A stretch of 8,228 bases of DNA from Bacteroidota bacterium (GTDB lineage Bacteria; Bacteroidota; UBA10030; UBA6906), in NCBI GenBank assembly GCA_016844425.1, contig JAERML010000170.1, positions 1 to 8,228 on the forward strand, written 5' to 3'. Under the pieces are notes generated by a model, which saw only the letters and a list, made by a program, of their open reading frames with translations, was not told the origin of the DNA and ran no database searches. Positions within the stretch are counted from its first letter, which is position 1; the number at the start of each line of letters is the position of its first letter. Position numbers and translations under genes: made by a program. Of this stretch, positions 1-6,165 are shown in pieces.

Positions 1-2150
1 GGAACGCCAGACCTGCCAAACTTTGCCAGAAGACGCGTGATGTCGGGATTGCGATTTGTCCAATCCGCTTTGATGGCAACAAGCGCGTGTGCCCGAAACT
101 TCTCGACCACGTCTTCGTCCGCCAAAACTGTCTTTTCATTTACTTTGCATGTGAGGCACCAATCCGCGGTGAAATCCACAAACACAGTTTTGTTTTCCTG
201 GAGGTGGGATTCAAGTCCTGCAAGAGTAAACGGCTGCCACTGGATTCCTTCCGGATCTGTCGTGGACGAACCATGCGCCGCAGTCGGGATGCCGGCGATG
301 ACGGAGCGGACATCAAGGATGGTCTCCAGAAACCCCCAGTATCCAAGCGCCACAACAACCAGCGCGATAACCCATGTAGTGATTGACCGTGCGCGCGAGG
401 CGGTCAGGGTTGCAAAGTGGCCGAGAAGCCAGCAGGCGACGCCAACGGCGAGAAGAAACGCTCCCGTCCAGATCACTGCTTCCATCCCCAGTTGCTTGCC
501 GAGGACATAGAGAAGCCACAGGAGTGTTGCCATCATCAGGAAGCCCATGAACTGTTTTACCGTCACCATCCACTCACCGGGCTTGGGGAGAAACTTCAAC
601 CAGGCGGGCTTTTCCGTCAACACGAGGTACGGCAGTGACATGCCGAGAGCAACGCTGGTGAAGATGAGAAGAATGACCCACGCCGGCTGGGAGAAAGCAA
701 ACCCGATCGCGGTTCCAAGGAACGGAGCAGTGCATGGCGTTGCAAGAATCGTAGCAAAAACACCCTCCGAAAACGATGACGCGTATCCTTTGCCCCCCTT
801 TTCCTGCCCGGCGAGAAGATTCCCCACACCGGCAACCGCCCCGCCGGGAAGTTGAATCTCGTACACACCAAAAAGGCTAAGCCCAAAAGCGAATACCACG
901 GTACTCATCGCAATCACGAACAACGGTTCCTGGAATTGGAAACCCCATCCCACCTGTTCACCGGCGGTCTGAAGCAGGATGACGAGCAACGCAAGGAGGA
1001 GGAACGACGCAAGAATCCCCAGGGAGAAGAACCATCCCATTCTCCTTACCTCCCGTGGATGGTCTCCCGCCATTTTGACCAGCCCGAAAACTTTGAGCGC
1101 AATAACCGGGAGGACACATGGCATGATGTTCAACAGCAACCCGCCGATGATCGCAAAGAGTATGTACAGATACAAAGGCTCCTCCCCGCCCGGCGCTTGC
1201 ACGGAGACGAACGGTTGATCCAGAAATCCGGTTTGCGGTGTCTCCTCTCCAACCAAGGGGAGTGTGGAACAGAACTCCGTGGAGAGGGCGATTTCAAGCA
1301 CTCCAGACTGTCGTTGACCGGCCGAAGTCTGGTACACAAGAACCCCTTTCAAGATGAAGGGTCTGGTGAGTTTCTCATACGAATGGACTGGCAGTCGGAT
1401 TGTCGCTTCCTGCGGTGTTGCATTCACCTTCGTTCGACCAAACAACAGGGCTTCGATAGCCTCGGGATAAAAATCCGGCAGTTCGTCACTAACAACAAGT
1501 GTTGTGCCGCCAAGAGGTCTTACCTTAATTTCAACGATCCCGTCCTTTGTCATCGAGGCAACAAAAATGGGAGACTCTCGAGTGATGGGTTGCGGTATTT
1601 GCCGGGTGTAACGTGCGAAGAGTGGTTGATTGGCAGCAGAGGGAGTGCCTGAAGAAACTGGAAGCGTGAGCTTTACTGCGCCGCTCCCTGGTATGCAGAT
1701 GCGTTCGCATTCGAGCCAGTTGATGTCTGCCGCAAGAGTAACCGAAGAACCCGGCTTTAGATCCTCCGGCGGGGTGATGGTGACAAGCAACATGTTCTCA
1801 TCCTGGTAGCCGTAGGTGATCACTTCACCATTTTCATTGTACTTGTGCGGCAGTGGCCATGCGATCTCTCCGGCCACAAATCCATTGGGGAGATCCCAAT
1901 CAATTTGCGTGGGCAAACCCGCTTCCCCGGAGTTTTTCCAATACGTGTGCCAGCCCCTCTCCATCTTCATGAGAACACCGACAGTGAACGGGACGCCCGG
2001 CTGAATGGATGCAGCGTTGGCAATCAGGGTAACTTGGGTATGATGCTTGGTCGTTGTTAGAGAGCTTTGGAGAACCTTGGTTTGCGGAGAGGCCGATGCA
2101 AACGCGAGGAAGCAGCAAGCGAGCATCAGGCTGATTATTCGGGCATACAT
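1..2150 (-). CDS. dsbD: DsbD/ScsB-type thiol:disulfide interchange protein (partial, C-terminus off the window)
   Basis: This is a membrane reductase that passes electrons from cytoplasmic thioredoxin across the inner membrane to periplasmic disulfide, cytochrome c maturation or repair partners. Reading from the ATG at 2150 gives 716 uninterrupted codons that leave the window at its left edge. Residues 1-20 form a signal peptide ending ASA. Residues ~35-165 are a DsbC/DsbD-alpha-like beta domain with a WLECERICIPG motif (Cys148 and Cys152). About eight hydrophobic segments lie between ~325 and 612; they carry the core pair Cys345 (NIMPCVLP) and Cys473 (ATPCTAPF), as in the DsbD family. Residues ~635-716 begin a thioredoxin-like domain with the redox site DWCLTCK (Cys665, Cys668). 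The sequence stops at SGV plus two bases of what is probably the cis-proline codon, so only part of the last domain is missing. The CxxxC N-terminal motif and long N-domain resemble ScsB-like members more than Escherichia coli DsbD. No clear Shine-Dalgarno precedes the start; the signal peptide supports it. Family assignment is secure; the partner protein is unknown. Confidence 0.93.
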   Translation of the reverse strand, partial: MYARIISLMLACCFLAFASASPQTKVLQSSLTTTKHHTQVTLIANAASIQPGVPFTVGVLMKMERGWHTYWKNSGEAGLPTQIDWDLPNGFVAGEIAWPLPHKYNENGEVITYGYQDENMLLVTITPPEDLKPGSSVTLAADINWLECERICIPGSGAVKLTLPVSSGTPSAANQPLFARYTRQIPQPITRESPIFVASMTKDGIVEIKVRPLGGTTLVVSDELPDFYPEAIEALLFGRTKVNATPQEATIRLPVHSYEKLTRPFILKGVLVYQTSAGQRQSGVLEIALSTEFCSTLPLVGEETPQTGFLDQPFVSVQAPGGEEPLYLYILFAIIGGLLLNIMPCVLPVIALKVFGLVKMAGDHPREVRRMGWFFSLGILASFLLLALLVILLQTAGEQVGWGFQFQEPLFVIAMSTVVFAFGLSLFGVYEIQLPGGAVAGVGNLLAGQEKGGKGYASSFSEGVFATILATPCTAPFLGTAIGFAFSQPAWVILLIFTSVALGMSLPYLVLTEKPAWLKFLPKPGEWMVTVKQFMGFLMMATLLWLLYVLGKQLGMEAVIWTGAFLLAVGVACWLLGHFATLTASRARSITTWVIALVVVALGYWGFLETILDVRSVIAGIPTAAHGSSTTDPEGIQWQPFTLAGLESHLQENKTVFVDFTADWCLTCKVNEKTVLADEDVVEKFRAHALVAIKADWTNRNPDITRLLAKFGRSGV

Positions 2151-2203
2151 GGATTCGATTATTCTGGTTCTTGAGTGTTCGGGTTCGCTACAGATAACGA
2201 TGA

Positions 2204-2232
2204 ATGGTACCCAAAAGTGCCCCAATTTTCAA
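2204..2232 (-). promoter_or_regulatory. Candidate promoter for dsbD
   Basis: On the minus strand TTGAAA (2232-2227) and TACCAT (2209-2204) are separated by exactly 17 nt, a sigma-70-like layout with 5/6 and 4/6 consensus matches. It lies about 55 nt upstream of the dsbD ATG and downstream of the hairpin at 2257-2280, so it would give dsbD its own transcript. This is pattern matching only; Bacteroidota often use a different -10 consensus. Confidence 0.4.
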
Positions 2233-2256
2233 GGACTCAGACACGGTAGAAACACG

Positions 2257-2280
2257 AACGGCAGCCTCGCGGCCGCCGTT
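2257..2280 (-). terminator. Strong hairpin with GNRA tetraloop after the small membrane-protein gene
   Basis: Two 10-nt arms (2280-2271 and 2266-2257 on the minus strand) pair along their full length with a single G-U wobble and enclose the tetraloop GCGA, a GNRA loop. The 3' flank is TCGTGTTTCT, so only a weak U-rich tail follows. It sits 24 nt past the stop of the 52-aa gene and before the dsbD promoter, so it probably ends or attenuates the upstream transcript. It could instead be an RNA-stability element. Confidence 0.5.
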
Positions 2281-2304
2281 TGGTTCATCCCATTCACCAA
2301 AGGA

Positions 2305-2463
2305 TCAATCACCACCCTTTGTGGGTTTCTCATGCAGGAAGTTCTTTTTCCACCGCTTTCTGATTATCAAAACCAGGTACCCAAAGATGGCGAGTACAAC
2401 GATGCTGATGAGAAGAAGGTTCTGCTGAAGGAAGTTGACGCTCTGCGGTTCTTGTTGTATCAT
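2305..2463 (-). CDS. Small single-span membrane protein, 52 aa, unknown function
   Basis: The frame from ATG at 2463 to TGA at 2305 encodes 52 residues. A polar N-terminus (MIQQEPQSVNFLQQN) is followed by a hydrophobic segment at residues ~16-34 (LLLISIVVLAIFGYLVLII), then a strongly basic stretch RKRWKK and a polar tail. This predicts one membrane helix with the C-terminus in the cytoplasm by the positive-inside rule. An in-frame TGA seven codons upstream fixes the start region; the preceding GAGACAGGA is only a poorly spaced Shine-Dalgarno. A promoter-like sequence lies upstream and a strong hairpin downstream, so it looks like its own transcription unit. It lies 154 nt ahead of dsbD on the same strand. 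Size and topology recall CcmD- or CcoQ-like accessory peptides, but I see no diagnostic motif. The function is unassigned, and it could still be a chance ORF. Confidence 0.55.
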   Translation of the reverse strand: MIQQEPQSVNFLQQNLLLISIVVLAIFGYLVLIIRKRWKKNFLHEKPTKGGD

Positions 2464-2544
2464 TCCTGTCTCAAAATGTCTTCATGTCGGGCAGCATTTC
2501 AGTCTACGGAGTCGTCGCCAAAATGTTACCCGAACAATGCCAAC

Positions 2545-2573
2545 AATATAGCCAACACGCGTGGTGGAAGCAA
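2545..2573 (-). promoter_or_regulatory. Candidate promoter for the 52-aa membrane protein
   Basis: On the minus strand TTGCTT (2573-2568) and TATATT (2550-2545) are separated by exactly 17 nt, close to a sigma-70 consensus. It lies between the thrC terminator candidate and the small ORF, leaving a leader of roughly 75 nt. The TATATT box is the best -10-like hexamer I noticed in this gap. Confidence 0.45.
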
Positions 2574-2603
2574 GACGAATAAACAAGAAGAGGTTGGATT
2601 GGC

Positions 2604-2635
2604 AAAAAGGGTGCTGCGCTGGAACCATCAGCAGC
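2604..2635 (-). terminator. Probable rho-independent terminator after thrC
   Basis: Starting 9 nt past the thrC stop, the arms GCTGC (2635-2631) and GCAGC (2617-2613) pair. The stem can extend by TG/CA across a 2-nt bulge, and ACCC plus a run of five T (2608-2604) follows. The stem is short, so strength is uncertain, but the position at the end of the operon and ahead of a new promoter fits. Confidence 0.45.
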
Positions 2636-2644
2636 TTTGATTAC

Positions 2645-3832
2645 TCAAGAGAGTTCAGTGCTGGCCTGCCGGAGCACCTCGCTGTACTTGAGGCCGGAGC
2701 CCGTATTGAAGCAGAGAACAGACGAAGTACTATTCAGCAATGCCATTTCACGGAGTTGCGCAAGCGCTGCGATGGTGGCAGCTCCTTCAGGAGAGAGGAG
2801 GAGGCCTTCGATGCGTGCAATCCTCTTTATGGTCGCGACAATCTCTGCATCGCTCACGGTAACCGCGCACCCCTTACTTTCGTAGAGCGCCTCGAGAATC
2901 ATGTGATCTGCAAATGCCTTTGGTACACGCAAACCGGACGCAATCGTTGCAGCATTGTTCCAGAACTCACAGGATGAAGAATGCTCGTTGAACGCTTTCA
3001 CCACGGGGGCGCATCCGCTGGTCTGCACAGCCACCATGCGCGGCCGCGCACCATCAATCCAGCCGAGGGCTTCAAGTTCCGCAAACGCCTTCCACATGCC
3101 AATCAAACCTGTGCCACCGCCGGTGGGGTAAACAATCACATCGGGAAGTTTCCAATCGTACTGCTCGGCGATCTCGAACCCCAGCGTCTTCTTCCCTTCC
3201 AGCCGGTAGGGCTCTTTCAGCGTGGACATATCAAACCATCCGCTCGTTCCGCGCTCCGCATTCATCCTGGCCGCGGCATCGCTGATCACCCCCGGAACGA
3301 GGTGGACGTCGGCTCCGTAGATGCGACACTCATCGATGTTCACCCGTGGCGTATCCTCCGGCATGTAAATATGCGATCTTATCCCCGCAGCAGCGCCATA
3401 CGCTGCAAGTGCTGACCCGGCATTCCCGGCAGTCGGCATACATGCTTCCTGAATGCCAAGTTCACGGGCTTTCGCAACTGCAACGCAGAGTCCCCGCGCC
3501 TTGAATGAGCCGGTGGCGTTGAATGATTCATCTTTTATCCTGAGGTCGCGTACTTCTGTCAGCTGTCGAATCCGGACCAATGGTAGAACCGGGGTGCCGC
3601 CCTCCCCGAGGGAAATTTCATTCGATGGCAGAAGAACCGGCAACAATTCGCGGAACCGCCAGAGCATAAAGTCTCGCTGCCGGAGAGCCTCACGTGACAA
3701 CCGTTTCCGTGCAGCTTGCAGATCGTAACGCGCAAGCAGGCTTCTGCCGCACTTGGTGCAAACCGTTTGCACCGCGCTGTGATCGTGGACGGCGCGGCAT
3801 ACACTGCATTCGAGATGGGTGAGGTACGTCAT
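2645..3832 (-). CDS. thrC: Threonine synthase (PLP-dependent)
   Basis: Threonine synthase converts O-phosphohomoserine and water to L-threonine and phosphate, the last step of threonine biosynthesis in the cytoplasm. From ATG at 3832 the protein has 395 residues, normal for the family. It opens with a zinc-ribbon-like segment with Cys9-x2-Cys12 and Cys25-x2-Cys28. The PLP lysine is in the GSFKARG motif (Lys111). The PTAGNAGSA segment (~133-141), the phosphate-binding TGGGTG loop (237-242), the LSPEGAA motif (~346-352) and the NTGSGLKY end motif (376-383) are all present. An in-frame TTG four codons upstream (3844) is a possible start but has no better ribosome site and would overlap trmH. The ATG begins one base after the trmH stop (TGAGATG), so translation was probably coupled; the breaks in trmH may weaken that. 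Other fold-type II PLP enzymes are related, but the combination of motifs favours ThrC. Confidence 0.88.
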   Translation of the reverse strand: MTYLTHLECSVCRAVHDHSAVQTVCTKCGRSLLARYDLQAARKRLSREALRQRDFMLWRFRELLPVLLPSNEISLGEGGTPVLPLVRIRQLTEVRDLRIKDESFNATGSFKARGLCVAVAKARELGIQEACMPTAGNAGSALAAYGAAAGIRSHIYMPEDTPRVNIDECRIYGADVHLVPGVISDAAARMNAERGTSGWFDMSTLKEPYRLEGKKTLGFEIAEQYDWKLPDVIVYPTGGGTGLIGMWKAFAELEALGWIDGARPRMVAVQTSGCAPVVKAFNEHSSSCEFWNNAATIASGLRVPKAFADHMILEALYESKGCAVTVSDAEIVATIKRIARIEGLLLSPEGAATIAALAQLREMALLNSTSSVLCFNTGSGLKYSEVLRQASTELS

Positions 3833-3833
3833 C

Positions 3834-4404
3834 TCACCGTTCAATCCAGTCGTTGTACATTTCCTTCAGAACATGCACGGGGAGCTTTGGCCGATCCATG
3901 TGGCCGGCGGCCAGCCGTTGCCTCAGTACTTCATACAAGCTCACCGCGCACGCCACGGAAACATTAAGACTCTGGATCATCCCCACCATGGGAATCTAGA
4001 AATTGGCATCCGCTTTGGCGGCGGCTTCCTCCGACACCCCCCGGTGTTCGTTGCCGAAGACAAGCGCTACTTTTCGTGTAAGATCAAGCGAATACAAAGA
4101 CACCGACGAGGTACCAAGGTGGGTTGCCAAAACGGTGAAACCTTCCGCGCGCAGCGTTGCGTAACATTCATCCACCGACGTGTGCCCATTTGTTGGCGCT
4201 TGACGAACTTTTCCTGCCGATGCGGGGAAACTTCTCAACCGTGTACAGCAACTCCACTCTCGTTACGCCGACCGCATCGCACGATCGCAGCACGGCACTC
4301 ACGTTATGAGGATCGTGGATATTCTCCATCACCAGCGTGAGATCGGGCTGCCGGTGTGCGAGGACCGCCTTGATCTTCTCCATCCTCCGTGGGCTACGCG
4401 GCAT
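3834..4404 (-). pseudogene. trmH: tRNA (guanosine-2'-O-)-methyltransferase TrmH, broken by a frameshift and an in-frame stop
   Basis: TrmH methylates the 2'-OH of G18 in the tRNA D-loop using S-adenosylmethionine. The first 73 codons from ATG 4404 (RRMEKIKAVLAHRQPDLT through SSSSANKW) match the E. coli TrmH N-terminus, including motif 1 (NIHDPHNVSAVLR). After Trp73 homology continues only in the next frame (HTSVDECYATL): one extra base in GGG at 4185-4187 explains it. Motif 2 (VFGNEHRGVS) follows. An amber TAG at 3998-3996 then interrupts the gene immediately before motif 3 (IPMVGMIQSLNVSVA), which forms the SPOUT knot and binds cofactor. The same frame continues to TGA at 3836-3834. With the extra base removed the gene has 189 sense codons, counting the amber. 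The start is supported by GGAGAGG a few bases upstream and by an 11-nt overlap with the exporter gene; ATG 4383 is an alternative. A true pseudogene and two sequence errors are both possible. Confidence 0.85.
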
Positions 4405-5311
4405 CGGCCCTCTCCACCGGCGAAATAGTCCCCGGTTGTTCGCGCTTGAGTTGCAAAACAGCAATGGCGGCCAGGACAAGAACCGCACCAACCACCTGTA
4501 GAGGATTCAGGTACTCGCCAAGGAAGAGCGCGGCCGAGGCAATTGCCACAATCGGTTCGAGCGTACTGGTGATCATAGCCCGGGTGGGAACCACATACTG
4601 AAGTCCGCTGAAAAACGCCGTGTGAGGGATCAACACGGAGATGATTGCAAGAACAAACAGCGCTCCCCAGGTCTCACCGGATACCGTGGCGGCAGCGATC
4701 TCCCACGGGGGATTCACCACAAGCCAGAACAACGACGCAAACCCGAACGTGTAGATCGTCACCGTCCAGACGCTGTACTTCATCACCAGGTGGCGGATGT
4801 AGATGGTCATGAACGCGAAGGTGACAATCGATCCGATCCCGCTCACCAGGCCGATTGGCGTGAGCTCCAGAGTGCCCGCGTCGTAGGCGCCAACAGCGAA
4901 GAAACACCCGAGCAGTGACACTCCCGCCGCCCCAAACTTCACCGGGGTCAGTTCTTCTTCCCTGGAGAGGGCGGCGTAGGCGAGTACGAGAAGCGGTGCG
5001 GTATATTGAAGGAGAATCGCTGTGGCAACGGTGCTTTCTTTGATCGTGAAGTAGTACGTGAAGTTCGCCCCACTCACGCCACAGATTCCGAGCAGTGCAA
5101 ATCGATAGAGATCCTTCAGATGGACGCGTAACAAATCTCGTCGGAACAGGAGATATCCAGCCAGCAGGAACACAAAAGAAAACGTCACCCGCGTCTGGAC
5201 GATAAGAATGGTATCAAGACTTTGGTTCAGGAGAAACTTTGCGATGGTGGCTGAGATGCCCCAGAAAACGGCCGCCAACATGATGAGGAAATAGCCCTTA
5301 AGTTCTTTCAT
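4394..5311 (-). CDS. EamA/DMT-family transporter, probable metabolite exporter
   Basis: This is an inner-membrane drug/metabolite transporter family permease of 305 residues with about ten hydrophobic helices in two repeated EamA halves (~1-140 and ~150-290). Family hallmarks are the N-terminal helix with AAVFWGISATIAKF and the end of the second half, STLEPIVAIASAALFLGE followed by a last helix (GAVLVLAAIAVL). The start is the ATG that overlaps the upstream gene's TGA as ATGA; no clear Shine-Dalgarno is visible, which suggests translational coupling. Its 3' end overlaps the trmH start by 11 nt. The substrate cannot be read from sequence. Some DMT members, such as E. coli RhtA, export threonine and homoserine, and thrC lies two genes downstream, so amino-acid export is a reasonable but unproven guess. 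Confidence 0.9.
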   Translation of the reverse strand: MKELKGYFLIMLAAVFWGISATIAKFLLNQSLDTILIVQTRVTFSFVFLLAGYLLFRRDLLRVHLKDLYRFALLGICGVSGANFTYYFTIKESTVATAILLQYTAPLLVLAYAALSREEELTPVKFGAAGVSLLGCFFAVGAYDAGTLELTPIGLVSGIGSIVTFAFMTIYIRHLVMKYSVWTVTIYTFGFASLFWLVVNPPWEIAAATVSGETWGALFVLAIISVLIPHTAFFSGLQYVVPTRAMITSTLEPIVAIASAALFLGEYLNPLQVVGAVLVLAAIAVLQLKREQPGTISPVERADAA

Positions 5312-5859
5312 GCAGATGGTGGAGGGTCCTGACGTGGTGGTTCTTCCGATTTGCGGCGGTAATACTCACTTTGTTCCACGTCTCCCGCAAGCTCGCAGAG
5401 ATGCGCCAGGCGCTTGTACAGACTGGAAGGATTGGCGGCATGTTCAATGCCGTGCTTTACAAACTCGATCAGACTTACCAACGGAGGAATATTCAGGTCT
5501 GGATCGTAACAATCACAAGCATCCAGATACGGATCGGGTTCCGATGGCCGCACACTGGCGGCCCTTTGATAGTAGTAGATGGCAAGCTCAAAATTGTCCG
5601 CCGAGGAATAGGTCACCTCAAAAACGCTGGCAAGCCAGAGGTAGATATCGTATGCGAGGTCGGGAAACTCAGCGGCGAGCTTTTCACCAAAGAGACGGAC
5701 TTCGTCCGGAGAAAGCGAGTGGTTCCAGAACAGCAGGCGGTACGGCTCCACGTCTTTGATCTGCTGGGAGATCGCCGCTTGGAATGCGTCGAAAATCTCG
5801 TTGAAGTCTGTGGACGATGAAAAACACCGCCGTATGTCTTCCACGCTATAGGAACGCAT
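5308..5859 (-). CDS. TPR-like helical repeat protein, 183 aa, unknown function
   Basis: The protein has no signal peptide or membrane segment and appears cytoplasmic. Residues ~60-170 read as paired amphipathic helices: LAYDIYLWLASVFEV, then NFELAIYYYQRAASVRPSEPDPYLDACDC (a TPR-like helix pair ending in the typical 'P-x-xPDPY' turn), and later SSLYKRLAHLCELAGDVEQSEYYRR, a second TPR-like unit. The C-terminal tail (EEPPRQDPPPSA) is rich in proline and acidic residues and probably disordered. The start ATG 5859 is bounded by an in-frame TGA upstream; no Shine-Dalgarno is evident. Its stop overlaps the EamA start (ATGA), so it is the first gene of the cluster and is likely co-expressed with the exporter. 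TPR-type proteins usually serve as binding scaffolds; I cannot name a partner. Confidence 0.8.
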   Translation of the reverse strand: MRSYSVEDIRRCFSSSTDFNEIFDAFQAAISQQIKDVEPYRLLFWNHSLSPDEVRLFGEKLAAEFPDLAYDIYLWLASVFEVTYSSADNFELAIYYYQRAASVRPSEPDPYLDACDCYDPDLNIPPLVSLIEFVKHGIEHAANPSSLYKRLAHLCELAGDVEQSEYYRRKSEEPPRQDPPPSA

Positions 5860-6067
5860 TGATTGAGGATGCCGTGCAGCGATGGTGGTGGCAGCGACTG
5901 TAGTGACATCTCAGGAAAACCGTCTGCAGGAGATGTGTGCAGATGTGGGGCTGAATGTGTCGCCTTTCCACAACCCGTCACCATCTATCGGAAGGAATCC
6001 TGCACGTCGGCAGTGTTGTGGACCGTCCCCTTGTCCGACACCGAACGTCGGATCGGCTTTCACGTCG

Positions 6068-6096
6068 AACATAACAAACCACATGGAGAAATGCAA
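6068..6096 (-). promoter_or_regulatory. Candidate promoter for the TPR-eamA-trmH-thrC cluster
   Basis: On the minus strand TTGCAT (6096-6091) and TATGTT (6073-6068) are spaced by exactly 17 nt. Each hexamer matches the sigma-70 consensus at four or five positions. It lies downstream of the hairpin closing the previous gene and about 210 nt before the first ATG of the cluster. Confidence 0.4.
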
Positions 6097-6114
6097 CCAC
6101 CGCTTGAAACAGGC

Positions 6115-6139
6115 GCAGGCGGTCACACTCACCGCCTGC
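6115..6139 (-). terminator. 9-bp GC-rich hairpin after the LVIVD-repeat protein gene
   Basis: The arms GCAGGCGGT (6139-6131) and ACCGCCTGC (6123-6115) are perfectly complementary around a 7-nt loop. It begins 27 nt past the stop codon of the secreted-protein gene. The flank on the minus strand is only GCCTGTTTC; the longer T7 run (6157-6151) lies before the hairpin. It therefore looks like a transcript-end stem rather than a textbook intrinsic terminator. Confidence 0.5.
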
Positions 6140-6165
6140 CAATCGCAACACAAAAAAACCGATCT

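Larger units (their letters stand above)
5860..6165. other. 306-nt intergenic region with two hairpins and a candidate promoter
   Basis: This gap separates the secreted-protein gene from the four-gene cluster. It holds the 9-bp hairpin at 6115-6139, a promoter-like pair at 6068-6096 and a 6-bp hairpin at 6034-6052 (arms TCCGAC/GTCGGA, 7-nt loop). If that promoter is used, the cluster's first gene has a leader of about 200 nt. No coding frame here resembles a known protein. Confidence 0.5.

Noticed and set aside
852..1652. Plus-strand 266-aa open frame
   Set aside because: It lies antisense to the dsbD membrane core and is rich in Arg, Glu and Gln with no domain; the minus strand has full DsbD motifs.
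2269..2276. GCGGCCGC (NotI-like) sequence, also near 3040, and TCTAGA at the trmH amber codon
   Set aside because: I considered vector or cloning scars, but each lies in natural context (hairpin, thrC coding, trmH coding) with homology continuing on both sides.
2047..2640. Plus-strand 197-aa open frame across the dsbD/small-ORF gaps
   Set aside because: It runs over two promoters, two hairpins and the small membrane protein on the other strand, and has no motif of its own.
3832..3844. TTG at 3844 as the thrC start
   Set aside because: It would add only four residues, overlaps the trmH end, and has no better ribosome site than ATG 3832, which directly follows the trmH stop.
5911..6153. Minus-strand 80-aa frame in the intergenic region
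   Set aside because: It starts at a GTG without a ribosome site, its first part is the 9-bp hairpin and promoter region, and nothing in it resembles a known family.
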